Assembly: GCF_011683955.1 (NCBI RefSeq)
Contig: NZ_JAAQPI010000001.1
Location: forward strand, 372,001-436,000
Length of the DNA stretch: 64,000 nt
Source of the DNA: Pseudomaricurvus alkylphenolicus
GTDB lineage: Bacteria; Pseudomonadota; Gammaproteobacteria; Pseudomonadales; Cellvibrionaceae
Direction: 5' to 3'
Position numbers and translations under genes: made by a program. Shown here in pieces: positions 46,087-55,491 of this stretch. The notes beneath the pieces were generated by a model, which was not told the origin of the DNA, did no database searches, and saw only the letters and a list, made by a program, of their open reading frames with translations. The number at the start of each line of letters is the position of its first letter. The first letter of the stretch is position 1.

Positions 46087-46752
46087 ATGCCCACCAACTC
46101 AGGCGGCGGCAAGCAGCCGCAGCATGAAGAACATGCGACGACGGAAAATAGCGGGCGGCAAAAGCTGATCAACGCCGCCATGAAGCTGTTTGGCGAAAAA
46201 GGCCATGATAAGACCAGCCTCGATGAGTTGGCGGCAGAAGCGGGTGTCTCCAAGGGGCTGGTACACAAGTACTTTGGCGGTAAATCCGGGCTGCGCGATG
46301 CCACCGACCACTATGTCGCCGGTCGCCGGCGGGCTATGTTCGAAACACCGCTACACACCATACGCAATGGACACATCGGGGACGCCTTTGGACAGAACAA
46401 TCCGGAGTTCGCCGAAGAGGAACAGCTTACCGCCAACTATATGCGCGGCCGACTATGGGAGCCTCCCAGCCAGGCCACCAGGGACTACCTGAAAAACGTT
46501 TTTGACATGTATCGGGAAGAATTGGATCACCTTCATCAGCAAGGCTTGCTGCGCGATGGTGTTGAGGATTTCGATGCTTATGCGATGTCGCTGGCGTACC
46601 TTGGCTTGGGGCGGCTACTGTTTCATCCCTTGGGGCTGGAAATATTGAATGTCGATAGTAAAGAGAAACGTGTTGCCTTTGACGATATCCAGCAATCGAT
46701 TTTGGATCATTTGCTGCTACGAGCAGACTCAGGCAAAAGCTCGATTAATTGA
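46087..46752 (+). CDS. TetR-family regulator of the divergent operon
   Basis: Protein of 221 residues. N-terminal TetR HTH near residues 20-65 (KLINAAMKLFGEKGHDKTSLDELAAEAGVSKGLVHKYFGGKSGL); the C-terminal ligand domain is not assignable. The ATG at 46087 has AGGAGAG at ideal distance; the longer frame would run through the operator sites and is rejected. A TACAAT at 46042-46047 could be its -10, with the third operator over the -35 region, which suits autorepression. Confidence 0.9.
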   Translation: MPTNSGGGKQPQHEEHATTENSGRQKLINAAMKLFGEKGHDKTSLDELAAEAGVSKGLVHKYFGGKSGLRDATDHYVAGRRRAMFETPLHTIRNGHIGDAFGQNNPEFAEEEQLTANYMRGRLWEPPSQATRDYLKNVFDMYREELDHLHQQGLLRDGVEDFDAYAMSLAYLGLGRLLFHPLGLEILNVDSKEKRVAFDDIQQSILDHLLLRADSGKSSIN

Positions 46753-46845
46753 AGTTTGGTAGCGGTGACCAGAGGTGAACAGACATATTGTATTGAGACG
46801 AGAGTCTCCGATACAGCCAATGCGAGCAGCCCATTCGTAGCAACC

Positions 46846-48165
46846 TCACATTCGCAAAAAAAAGCGCATCAAAGAAAATAGTTGAGGCTGATCGAACACG
46901 GGTTGTGCCCCTTCGGGCGGCATAAAATTCATCATCAAGGGCACTTGTGTGCCTGTGTGCTCCTCGTAAGCGGCGTTATTGGTGGCGTAGCTAACCCCCA
47001 TCAGACCACCCTCCGGGGTTTTGATGACTGCCAAACGACCAATACTGAAGGCATTTTCACTCTTTGGTAACATACTCGGGTAAGGCACTAATTGCGCGGC
47101 CTGGCCGTGATCCGCTGTGACCAGTACCAGAGTATTGGTATCTCCAGCTGCAAATTCGAGGGCGACTCCAAGAGCCTCATCCAACTGTTCCAGCTCACCG
47201 ATGCTTCCGCAGGGCTGTCGGCGGTGGGCCTGTTTGTCAATGGATGCCGACTCCACCATCAGGAAAAATCCGCGCTCGTTGTTTCTATCCAGATGCGCAA
47301 TGGCCTTCTCGGTCATTGTCTTCAGGCTGGGCACATTCCTGGCTAAAGGATTGGGGATGCAGCTAAACGCGGGAGGCGCCACAATGGATTGACCGTCAAA
47401 GTCGAGAAATTCCGCTTTGTGGTTGTTCTCACCCCTCAGTTGAACGGGCAGATCCCCCTCTGAAAAAAGCCCCAGGACCTTTCCGTTGTAGGGCAGATGC
47501 TCCAATGCCTCTTTTGATTCCACAAGGTGAAAGCCTTGGCTTTTAAGTATTGAAGCATCAAAATGTTGTCTGCCACCACCCAGCAGAATATCGATGGACG
47601 ATGTGGAGATCTGATGGGCAATCGAGCCTTTGCCACCCCGCTCTAAACGGTCCACAGTACACTTTTCCTTCCGCATATTGATTGCACCTTGGCAACCTCG
47701 ATTCACAGAATGAGCTAAAAAAGACGCGGGAGTGGCGTCGGTGACAGAAGCCGTTGTAACCGCACCGGTACGAACTCCATTTTCGATCGCGATTTCAGTA
47801 ATGGACTTCAACGCCAGATTGGATTGCGCAGCTGTTGCAATGCGACCTCGGCTGGTCACCACACCGGTTGCCATCGCCGTGGCGCTGTTGGCGGAATCGG
47901 CGACATAGACGGGCTTTTCCGGATTTGACTCGTCAACCGTAAGTACTTGAACCGCGCTCCTGATCGGCAACCTGTCGATGGCAAGACGCCCGCCGGCACC
48001 CCTTAAGTAATTGCGTGCGATGGTGATCTGTTGATCATCCATACCATCACCAATAATCAGAATGACGTTTTTGGGATTTTCCTGAGCATGAAGCCTGAGC
48101 GGCAAACTCAGAATGGCAAACAACAGAACGACGCCCAAAAGCCGTTTCTCTACAGAAAGCAACAT
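46846..48165 (-). CDS. Alkaline phosphatase (PhoA superfamily), exported
   Basis: Protein of 439 residues with a signal peptide (LLGVVLLFAILSLPLRLHA-QE). The fold is shown by ILIIGDGM (metal Asp), VADSANSATAMATG (catalytic Ser), TDATPASFLAHS, MVESASID, TADHG and EEHTGTQVP with the metal His. It hydrolyses phosphomonoesters in the periplasm. The ATG at 48165 has AAAGGAAG upstream. It lies 80 bp after a TBDR on the same strand. Phosphate scavenging or dephosphorylation of a TBDR substrate are both possible; no Pho box was recognised. Confidence 0.9.
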   Translation of the reverse strand: MLLSVEKRLLGVVLLFAILSLPLRLHAQENPKNVILIIGDGMDDQQITIARNYLRGAGGRLAIDRLPIRSAVQVLTVDESNPEKPVYVADSANSATAMATGVVTSRGRIATAAQSNLALKSITEIAIENGVRTGAVTTASVTDATPASFLAHSVNRGCQGAINMRKEKCTVDRLERGGKGSIAHQISTSSIDILLGGGRQHFDASILKSQGFHLVESKEALEHLPYNGKVLGLFSEGDLPVQLRGENNHKAEFLDFDGQSIVAPPAFSCIPNPLARNVPSLKTMTEKAIAHLDRNNERGFFLMVESASIDKQAHRRQPCGSIGELEQLDEALGVALEFAAGDTNTLVLVTADHGQAAQLVPYPSMLPKSENAFSIGRLAVIKTPEGGLMGVSYATNNAAYEEHTGTQVPLMMNFMPPEGAQPVFDQPQLFSLMRFFLRM

Positions 48166-48189
48166 CTGTCTTCCTTTTTCGAATAGGTT

Positions 48190-48221
48190 CACCAGGATTG
48201 CTGCCTGAGGCCATCCTGGTG
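48190..48221 (-). other. Hairpin between TBDR and alkaline phosphatase genes
   Basis: CACCAGGAT and ATCCTGGTG (9 bp, perfect) enclose a second small stem GCC/GGC. No T-tract follows in the minus direction, so read-through into the phosphatase gene is possible. Confidence 0.4.
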
Positions 48222-48245
48222 AAATCGGTGAGAATGGCGGTAGAT

Positions 48246-50525
48246 CTACTGCCAGTTATATCTCAGGTTAATGCCGTATGTTCTCGGTGCACCGTACCAG
48301 GTCCAACTGGAACCGGGCTCCCCATTTAACGTCTCAAACCGGTTTACGACGTACTCTTCATCGGCCAGGTTTTTGCCCCATAGCGCAATCTGCCAGTTAT
48401 CTTCCGGGTCCGACAAGGCAAGGCGACCATCAACCACCCAGTAGGAGTCTGCGGCGAATGCCGGGGTGTTATAAATGTCCTTAAAGGTGTCATCCACAAA
48501 GTTAAAGTTTGTTGACGCCGTCAGGTTGAGTCCGTTGGCAAGCTCCCAGGCGTACTGTATACGCCCGTTGAATGTCAGCTCGGGTGCGTCGGGTGATTGA
48601 TTACCTTCGTTGGCTCGGCGTTCTGCAGGATTTACTGAGTTCCAGGTGACCACTTCGCTGTCGATCAGAGACACTCCTGCTCTGATATCCCAGCCTTCGC
48701 CAGGAAGCCAGAGAATATCGAATTCCGCTCCGGTCATTTCAACATCGCCGGCATTGGTGCGAATCGATGACGGCAGTGGCACGCCGTCAACTATCGTTGT
48801 GACCGTCGCCTCTGCCTGCATATCCTGGTAGTCGTAGAAGAATACTGCACCGTTAAACTGCAGAGAGTTTTCAAATAACGATGTCTTGAATCCCAGTTCA
48901 TAGGCCCATAATGTCTCTTCTTCGAATGGCGTCACGTCGGATGAGTCAAAGACGGTGGAACCATCGAATCCACCACTTTTGAATCCCTTACTGATAGAGC
49001 CATAGATCAGCACATCATTAGCAGGCGTCCAGTCCAGCGCAATTTTTCCCGATATATCTTGCGTATCGTAGTCCTCATCGGCTTCGGCGAAGGCGCCACC
49101 GCCTGGAAAAAAGATGGTAGCTCCGTAGGGGTCCAAATCGTAGGTGCCACCCCGATAGTCTTTCTCTTCTTCCGTATAGCGCAGGCCAAGCGTCAGCTTC
49201 CAGGCTTCCGAGAATTGCCATTCAGTATGGCCAAATACGGCCAACGATTCTCCGCCTTGCACGTATTCAGTATTGATATCGGTTAGTAACCAGTCCGCCG
49301 TAATGGCATTCTTTTGGAAGTCAATTTCCTCGTCTGAATAAAACACACCGGCAATCCAGTGCAAATCGCCGTCACCGTTGGAAGTCAACCGAAACTCCTG
49401 CGTAAACTGATACATATCCTCGTACCAATCCCACTCAAGCAACCTGAGCGGATGGCCATCACCGTCCACAACATTTCTGTCCAGTTCCTCGTAACCCGTA
49501 ATGGAAGAAAACGTCACACTTTCACCGTGTGCGTCGATACGCAGCTGCCCTCCCAGAGCCTCCGAATCGACGCGGGTATCGGAGTTATCATAGCGAGTGA
49601 AAGGATCTGAATCGGTGTCTATAAAACGGCTACTCTCTCCGGAAACCACACCGCCATCAAATGAACCAACGGGGCCGTCTACTTGAAGAATGTAGCCATT
49701 GGAATCGTCTTTGCTGCCGTGTATCGAGGCGAAGATGTCCAGATTATCATGGGGCTCTATTGTAAATGACGCTCGCCAGGCCACAGCATCGGTACTGCTG
49801 GCTTCGTCATCCGGATTCTTGAGCGGCAGTGGTTCAATTTTTCCCGGTGCCCCCGTGTATCCCTCAAATCCGACAGTACCCCGATTTTCGACATAGCCAT
49901 CACTTTGATCGACCATCAATGCCACACGACCGTTGATCGATTCCGTCAACTGCCCGCCAAACGCAAACTCGCCACTGAAGCTGTTGTAATTCCCGTAGCT
50001 GACATCAACACTCGCGTCAAATTCTTCTGTTGGTTTCTTGGTGATAAAGTTCACCGCACCCGCGGTGGTGTTGCGACCATAGAGCGTGCCTTGGGGGCCT
50101 TTTAATACCTCCACACGCTCCACATCGAACAACTGAAAAGACAAATAGGCCGACGACCCCAGATACACCTCATCGACGTGTACTGCCGTAGACGGGTTGT
50201 TGTTACTGTGGTAATCGTTTAATCCAACGCCGCGAATGGTGATGACCGGGTTAACCTTCCCCAAGGTGTTCTTAATATCAACTCCGGGTGTTTGGGCAGC
50301 AATATCGACGGGCTGTCGAATACCCATATCCTTCAGATCCTCGCCGCCAAAAGCGGTTATGGCAACACCGATATCCTGTGAGCTCTGTTCCCTTTTCTGG
50401 GCCGTGACGATTATCTCTTCGATTGTCGCAGACAATGAGGTTACGCTGAACGACGACAGCATCACTGTAGTCGCGAATAGGGCGGAATATCTGTGATTGT
50501 CTGTTGTAATTATTTTGGTTTTCAT
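48246..50525 (-). CDS. TonB-dependent receptor (FecA/CirA-like)
   Basis: Protein of 759 residues from the ATG at 50525 (GAGAGA upstream); the longer frame to 50732 is non-coding in look. Signal peptide ending near SLSA, then IEEIIVTAQKREQSSQDIGVAITAFG. Plug blocks are ITIRGVGLNDYHSNNNPSTAVHVDEVYLG and RVEVLKGPQGTLYGRNTTAGAVNFITKKP. The barrel ends in the aromatic strand YGINLRYNW. This QKREQS/GRNTTAGAVNF type is abundant in marine gammaproteobacteria that use steroids, lipids or polymers; the substrate is not deducible. It is similar to the receptor at 50626-52818 but is separated from it by a terminator. Confidence 0.9.
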   Translation of the reverse strand: MKTKIITTDNHRYSALFATTVMLSSFSVTSLSATIEEIIVTAQKREQSSQDIGVAITAFGGEDLKDMGIRQPVDIAAQTPGVDIKNTLGKVNPVITIRGVGLNDYHSNNNPSTAVHVDEVYLGSSAYLSFQLFDVERVEVLKGPQGTLYGRNTTAGAVNFITKKPTEEFDASVDVSYGNYNSFSGEFAFGGQLTESINGRVALMVDQSDGYVENRGTVGFEGYTGAPGKIEPLPLKNPDDEASSTDAVAWRASFTIEPHDNLDIFASIHGSKDDSNGYILQVDGPVGSFDGGVVSGESSRFIDTDSDPFTRYDNSDTRVDSEALGGQLRIDAHGESVTFSSITGYEELDRNVVDGDGHPLRLLEWDWYEDMYQFTQEFRLTSNGDGDLHWIAGVFYSDEEIDFQKNAITADWLLTDINTEYVQGGESLAVFGHTEWQFSEAWKLTLGLRYTEEEKDYRGGTYDLDPYGATIFFPGGGAFAEADEDYDTQDISGKIALDWTPANDVLIYGSISKGFKSGGFDGSTVFDSSDVTPFEEETLWAYELGFKTSLFENSLQFNGAVFFYDYQDMQAEATVTTIVDGVPLPSSIRTNAGDVEMTGAEFDILWLPGEGWDIRAGVSLIDSEVVTWNSVNPAERRANEGNQSPDAPELTFNGRIQYAWELANGLNLTASTNFNFVDDTFKDIYNTPAFAADSYWVVDGRLALSDPEDNWQIALWGKNLADEEYVVNRFETLNGEPGSSWTWYGAPRTYGINLRYNWQ

Positions 50526-50580
50526 AGGATTCTCTCTCAATATGATCTTTTTCAAAAACACACTTTGGGATTGTCGGAAG

Positions 50581-50605
50581 AAAAAATGCGCAGGTTTCCC
50601 TGCGC
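50581..50605 (-). terminator. Rho-independent terminator after the 50626-52818 receptor gene
   Basis: Stem GCGCAGG/CCTGCGC (50588-50594/50599-50605) with a 4-nt loop and six A on the plus strand at 50581-50586, giving a T-tract on the minus strand 20 bp after the stop codon. Confidence 0.85.
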
Positions 50606-50625
50606 CAAGTCTACGACAAGAAAAA

Positions 50626-52818
50626 TTAAAAATTGTACTCAACACTGACACCTGCCGTTCTCGGTGGCGCGTAGGCGTTTTGAATAAACCCCAGAGCGGA
50701 GACGTCCAGGTTGTAGACTCGGAATTCTTCATCCGTCAGGTTTTTGATGAAGCCTGTCAGTCTCCACTGGTCATTGTCGGTTCGATAGGAAATGTGGGCA
50801 TTGGCAATGGTATAGGCGTCTTCCAGCTCTTCCTGGCCATTGAAAACGGAGAAATAGGCCTCAGCGTTGTAGTTGGCATCAAGCTGTACCGCCATCTGTC
50901 CCCCCAACGCCTCCCATCCATAGCGCACAAGCGCATTGGCGGACAACTCAGGCGCTTGAGGCATTTCTCTGTTCTTGACTGTGCCGTCAGGCAGAACAAC
51001 GTCTTCGACCTCTGAATCCAGGAACGAGGCCCCTAGCAGAATTTCCAATCCCTCCACAGGGGTCAACCAGGTTACTTCGACTTCTCCACCCTTCAGACTC
51101 GCGTCTTTGTTAAAGATGGCCTGCTCCAGACCTTGTAGAGAAAATGCCTGGTAGTCCTTGTAGTCATAGTAAAAGATCGCACCATTTAACCTGAGAGAAC
51201 CATCGGCCATTTCGCCTTTGAATCCTATCTCATAGCTGACAAGTTCTTCTTCGTCGTGTGGCAGCAGCGAAAAGGTAGTCGCAAACACCGGCTGTGCAAA
51301 ATTACCCGCCTTGTGTCCTTTGGTCACGCTGGCGTAGTACAACCAGTCCTGATTGGGTCGCCAGTCGATTTCCAATTTTGCCGAATAGTTGCTCCAGTCC
51401 TGATCGGCTAAATCTGTGGTGTTGGGACTAAATACAATCGGCTCACCAGAGGTAAATAGGAAGTCGGTGAAGGCAGAGTCGATCTGCCGTTCGTCCTCCG
51501 TCCAACGCAAACCACCCAACAACATCCAGTCATCGGAAAGATCATATTCCACCTGGCCAAATACCGCGTAGCTTTCTGATTCAAGCTCGTAGGTTACGCC
51601 CGAGGGTATTGTCCCACTGCCATCCTGGAAGTTAATGTCAATAAATGAGCGATTTTCGGTGTCCATCTTTAAATAATATAACCCACCCACCCACCGATAC
51701 TGTTCACCTTCACCGTTTAATCGGAATTCTTGGGAGAATTGATCGTATTTCTGTTCCGTAAAAAACGCGAAGAAGTCAATCGGGGACCCATCGGCGTCTT
51801 CCTTGTAGTCTTTATCCAATGAGAGAAAGTCGGTCACGGAGTGAAAGCTTACCTTGTCCAGATCCCAGGATAGATTGGCGGTTATCCCGGATTGTTCCTT
51901 CTGGAAGTAACCAAGATCATTGACCGCCAAATTATGGGGATCATTGAAAGGTCTTTCGTATCCAGTGATGGGATTGGGGCCGCCTGTAATCACTGCAGTG
52001 CCGCCAACGCCAGTGGCCTCGGCCGTAATCACTTCATAGGTATTCCCAATTTCATCCGTTTCACTGTGCTGCAACTTGAGGTTCAGGGTAGCATCATCCG
52101 ACAGATCAAATTGCAATTGTCCCCGAACGGAGAAGGAATCCGACTGTTTGAAGTCCGTTCCTATCTGGTTTTTCTGCCACCCGTCCCCACGATTGGTAGC
52201 AAAGGAGAAGCGGCCGAGTAAGCCATCACTCAACTCGCCACTGATTGCGCCCTCGGTCTTAATCTGGCTGTACTCGCCCAAAGTGACCATGCCATAGCCT
52301 TCAAGCTCTTCTGTGGGCTTGCGGGTGACGAAGTGAATCAGCCCCCCGGTAGCGTTGCGTCCAAACAGTGTACCTTGTGGTCCACGCAAAACCTCTACCC
52401 GCTCCACATCGAACAAAGAACCGTGAATGGCACCCATCGCGCCGACGTATGCATCGTCGGTAAATACCGCAATGGGAGCCTCCAGTTGGTCTCCGAAATC
52501 GTTTTGCGATATCCCTCTGATATTAAATACGGTGATCGAAGGGTGAAATTGTTGCAGCTGCAAACCTGGAACCTGGGCTGCAATATCGATGGTGTCCGAA
52601 TACCCCAATTCCTTCAGCTGATCGCCAGAGAATGCTGAAACCGACAGGCCGACGTCCTGGAGGCTTTGCTCCCTCTTCTGAGCCGTAACTACTATTTCTT
52701 CCAGTACCGAGGAACTCACACTGGAGGATGCGCCAATAGCAAGGCAGGTCATCACTGGCACCAGCTTTTTGGGTAGACGAGCCAAATAGTCATTCGTATG
52801 CGTCATATTCATGTTCAT
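50626..52818 (-). CDS. TonB-dependent receptor in the flavoprotein/cupin operon
   Basis: Protein of 730 residues, AGGAGAG RBS before the ATG at 52818. A signal segment (LVPVMTCLAIGASSSVSSS) is followed by LEEIVVTAQKREQSLQDVGLSVSAFSG. The plug holds FNIRGISQNDFGDQLEAPIAVFTDDAYVG and RVEVLRGPQGTLFGRNATGGLIHFVTRKP; the barrel ends TAGVSVEYNF. It follows the Tat-exported flavoprotein by 46 bp and is closed by its own terminator. It probably imports the substrate or product of that enzyme. Confidence 0.9.
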   Translation of the reverse strand: MNMNMTHTNDYLARLPKKLVPVMTCLAIGASSSVSSSVLEEIVVTAQKREQSLQDVGLSVSAFSGDQLKELGYSDTIDIAAQVPGLQLQQFHPSITVFNIRGISQNDFGDQLEAPIAVFTDDAYVGAMGAIHGSLFDVERVEVLRGPQGTLFGRNATGGLIHFVTRKPTEELEGYGMVTLGEYSQIKTEGAISGELSDGLLGRFSFATNRGDGWQKNQIGTDFKQSDSFSVRGQLQFDLSDDATLNLKLQHSETDEIGNTYEVITAEATGVGGTAVITGGPNPITGYERPFNDPHNLAVNDLGYFQKEQSGITANLSWDLDKVSFHSVTDFLSLDKDYKEDADGSPIDFFAFFTEQKYDQFSQEFRLNGEGEQYRWVGGLYYLKMDTENRSFIDINFQDGSGTIPSGVTYELESESYAVFGQVEYDLSDDWMLLGGLRWTEDERQIDSAFTDFLFTSGEPIVFSPNTTDLADQDWSNYSAKLEIDWRPNQDWLYYASVTKGHKAGNFAQPVFATTFSLLPHDEEELVSYEIGFKGEMADGSLRLNGAIFYYDYKDYQAFSLQGLEQAIFNKDASLKGGEVEVTWLTPVEGLEILLGASFLDSEVEDVVLPDGTVKNREMPQAPELSANALVRYGWEALGGQMAVQLDANYNAEAYFSVFNGQEELEDAYTIANAHISYRTDNDQWRLTGFIKNLTDEEFRVYNLDVSALGFIQNAYAPPRTAGVSVEYNF

Positions 52819-52864
52819 ATTGCTCTCCTGTAACTTGTTGTTATTGATAGACGGGCGAATAAGA

Positions 52865-54823
52865 TCAGTATTTCAGTGCTTGCTGCGCGGCACGTTCACC
52901 TTCCATGGCGGCGGTTTGCCACAATTGTTCTCCAATCAGCTCTGAATGGGCGAATTGAATACGGCCAAAACCCTCCCGAATCACGTCACTGGCCGAAGGT
53001 TTTCCATTCTTGCCATGATGGAACCCGGGCGGAGTAACAACATAGGCATGCCCCCAGCGATTGGCGGTGATTCCGGCAATATCGCGCTTGGCATCAAATC
53101 CGGAAGCACCAAACATCTTGGTGAATTGCTCCCGGACTTTGTATTCGATGTCTTTGAATGCCAGGCTGAACATTTGCATGCGAGCTGCAGATGCCTGGTC
53201 GGCGGCGGCCAATCCCGGAATCGGGAACGGGATATAAAGCGTTAGTACCGTGGGTTTGTCAGGATCCAGCGGCATGGGTTCCTTGCCGTCGATAATCATC
53301 TGTCGACGCAAACTGGTCCACCAACCAAAACCGTCATCCCATCGGGCAGCCGTAATACCCAGTTTTTCCATGAAACGCCAGTTTCTGACGGCAACATTCA
53401 CGGTTAACATGGGCGCGTGCAAGAAGGTATCCATCGCGTTGTAGGTTGCATCTGGCAGGCCTTGCACAATGTACTTGTTTACGTGTTGCTCACAGGCCAT
53501 GATGACTTGCTTGGCTCTTAACTTGTGTAGTTTGCCATCTTTAAGGTAGGTAACCTGGACCGCATCACTCTTGTGAGGTCTACCCTCATGTACCACATTA
53601 ACAACGGTGGAACTCAGGCGAATTCGTACGGTCTGGTCTTTGTTGTCGAGCGAACTCCAATTGACCTCATGATTGAGAACATCACTAATCGACTTCGCTT
53701 TGGGAAAGACATCAGGAATCATCGCTTTGACAAAATGGCGGGCGATGCCACAATTACCGCCCGGCCAGCTGGCAAGACAAACGGTGTCGGTGAAGTCCCG
53801 CCCCCCTTTGGCAATATCAAACCCGGCGGTGGCAGGCTGAAAGAACCCTTTTGCCGTATAAGCCGATACCACATCCGACCCCAAGCCACACCCCATGGCC
53901 GCCATGGGCATGTCCACATGCTTTGCATACTCGGGTGATACACCCACAACCTGCGTCAAATATTCCAGATAGGTCATTGAGTCCAGGAAGGCCGATACAT
54001 CATCAACCTTGGGCGGCTGCCGAAACAATTCGGCTCTCGCCAGATCGTGTTTGAATTGATTCGAATAGGGCGCGTCCGCAAAGCCATTCTTCCAGGGATT
54101 GACGGCCCACTGTCCGCGGCCCTGAGTAGCACCATTGAAAAAATATCCCGTATCCGCTCTCTCCCAGGCGATGTTCATGGGGGAAAATCGATCAACAGGT
54201 ACGTTCAAGGGTTTGTTGGTTCCCCTTAACGACTGCCACTCAAATTCTTGAGGCAGCCCAAACTCGTCCCAATAACGAACGGACAGCCCCAGCTTTTTTT
54301 GGTCCGCGATAGGCCAGACATTGCCTTCAGAAGCCTGCGGCGCCCACAAATGAACTCCATCAACCTCGAATTCATTTTGCTTGGCGTGACCACCGAAAAT
54401 GGCATGATTGTCCAATATCAGAACCGATGCGTCGGGTCGCGACTTGGAGAAGTTATACGCGGCGGTCAGCCCGGAAAAACCCCCTCCGACAACCACCAGA
54501 TCCATTTCTTCCCCGGAGTCTTCAGCGGTATCGAGTCGTTTTCGAAACGCTCGATTTCGAATACTGTGGCCGGCATTCACCTCTCGGTATGTGTTGCCGT
54601 TCGCGTTTCCGTAGTCACCCATTCCGCCGGGGCCAGACCATTCAGGACCCAGCCCTTTCAGAGGCAGTGGAATGCGCTGCTCAAGTGCATGAGCATTGCC
54701 GCTGAAAAGCGAGGGGGCGGACATGGCTAACAGCGAGGCTCCCGCGCCCAAAAGACTGGACCCCACAAAGTCTCTACGGGAAATGTTGTTATCCATACCC
54801 AGGGATTTAGACGTTTTCTTCAT
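52865..54823 (-). CDS. Tat-exported FAD-dependent amine-oxidase/spermidine-dehydrogenase-like oxidoreductase
   Basis: Protein of 652 residues. The twin-arginine signal is SRRDFVG (Arg16, Arg17), followed by a hydrophobic stretch ending near NAHA. FAD is bound at VVVGGGFSGLTAAY (residues 111-124). Blocks IFGGHAKQNEF, GMGDYG and the C-terminal FGRIQFAHSELIGEQLWQTAAMEGERAAQQAL resemble the spermidine-dehydrogenase-like branch of flavin amine oxidases. The ATG at 54823 is preferred over GTG 54829, because AGAGGT then has correct spacing. It would act in the periplasm on an amine or alcohol substrate. It lies 22 bp after the cupin gene. The substrate is not known. Confidence 0.82.
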   Translation of the reverse strand: MKKTSKSLGMDNNISRRDFVGSSLLGAGASLLAMSAPSLFSGNAHALEQRIPLPLKGLGPEWSGPGGMGDYGNANGNTYREVNAGHSIRNRAFRKRLDTAEDSGEEMDLVVVGGGFSGLTAAYNFSKSRPDASVLILDNHAIFGGHAKQNEFEVDGVHLWAPQASEGNVWPIADQKKLGLSVRYWDEFGLPQEFEWQSLRGTNKPLNVPVDRFSPMNIAWERADTGYFFNGATQGRGQWAVNPWKNGFADAPYSNQFKHDLARAELFRQPPKVDDVSAFLDSMTYLEYLTQVVGVSPEYAKHVDMPMAAMGCGLGSDVVSAYTAKGFFQPATAGFDIAKGGRDFTDTVCLASWPGGNCGIARHFVKAMIPDVFPKAKSISDVLNHEVNWSSLDNKDQTVRIRLSSTVVNVVHEGRPHKSDAVQVTYLKDGKLHKLRAKQVIMACEQHVNKYIVQGLPDATYNAMDTFLHAPMLTVNVAVRNWRFMEKLGITAARWDDGFGWWTSLRRQMIIDGKEPMPLDPDKPTVLTLYIPFPIPGLAAADQASAARMQMFSLAFKDIEYKVREQFTKMFGASGFDAKRDIAGITANRWGHAYVVTPPGFHHGKNGKPSASDVIREGFGRIQFAHSELIGEQLWQTAAMEGERAAQQALKY

Positions 54824-54844
54824 GGTCACCTCTGAATTAAACTG

Positions 54845-55210
54845 CTAGAGAACAGCGCCTTCTCCACACGCTAAAAGGTACTTGCTGACGGTCTTCTTCA
54901 CATCCCAGGTAATGGTTGCCCCTTTGGGTACAAAATAGCTGTCCCCAGGCTTGAGACTTTGAGACTCTCCATTGACGGTTGCCTCGACCTCGCCGTCAAA
55001 CAGCGTGACGAACTCGTTAAAGGGTTGTACTTTGCGAATCTTACCGGGAGTACAACGCCATATGGCCAGTACCGGTCCATTTTCCAGGGAACCTTGGTCA
55101 AATCTCATAGACTGTATCGGACTGCCCTCCAGAACTTCCCAGCCGTCTTCCTCCAGTGGTAGATAAGGCTCAATGCCCTGCTGCACCGTCGCCTGCCGAT
55201 AGTCAATCAT
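54845..55210 (-). CDS. Small cupin (EutQ/DUF861-like)
   Basis: Single cupin of 121 residues, with LFDGEVEATVNGESQSLKPGDSYFVPKGATITWDV as the two conserved boxes; the usual metal His residues are mostly lacking. AGGAG RBS. It is the first gene of the minus-strand unit and is divergent from a TetR gene. A ligand-binding or isomerase-like helper for the flavoprotein is possible; the role is unknown. Confidence 0.75.
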   Translation of the reverse strand: MIDYRQATVQQGIEPYLPLEEDGWEVLEGSPIQSMRFDQGSLENGPVLAIWRCTPGKIRKVQPFNEFVTLFDGEVEATVNGESQSLKPGDSYFVPKGATITWDVKKTVSKYLLACGEGAVL

Positions 55211-55298
55211 AGTAAACTCCTATTTCCTCAATCAAATCAATAGCTTACAGAGAGCCGACGGGCCTCTGTCATGGTTACAACTTCAATGTATCAGTTTT

Positions 55299-55337
55299 TT
55301 TGTAGTGCTACAAATAATTTTTTTGTACTACTACAAA
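55299..55337. promoter_or_regulatory. Two tandem operator-like palindromes between cupin and TetR genes
   Basis: TTTGTAGTGCTACAAA (55299-55314) has 7-bp arms around TG. TTTGTACTACTACAAA (55322-55337) has 6-bp arms. They are 23 bp apart, about two helical turns, within the divergent gap. They probably bind the TetR protein encoded at 55492. Confidence 0.75.
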
Positions 55338-55491
55338 ATTTGTTATTGGTATGCCAACCAATTTTGTTTGTGGACGAGCGATGAAATGGAGGGGGATATC
55401 GGTTACACTGGCTTCTGCACACCCATCTTGGTTTTGTGAATCTCAGAACTGGGATACGAATGAAACCTGACAGGCACTTTGGATATATACT

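Noticed and set aside
36540-46752. A true microcystin-degradation (mlrABCD) cluster
   Set aside because: Only MlrB- and MlrC-like relatives are present; no MlrA membrane protease or MlrD transporter, and gene order differs. Kept as an mlr-like hypothesis only.
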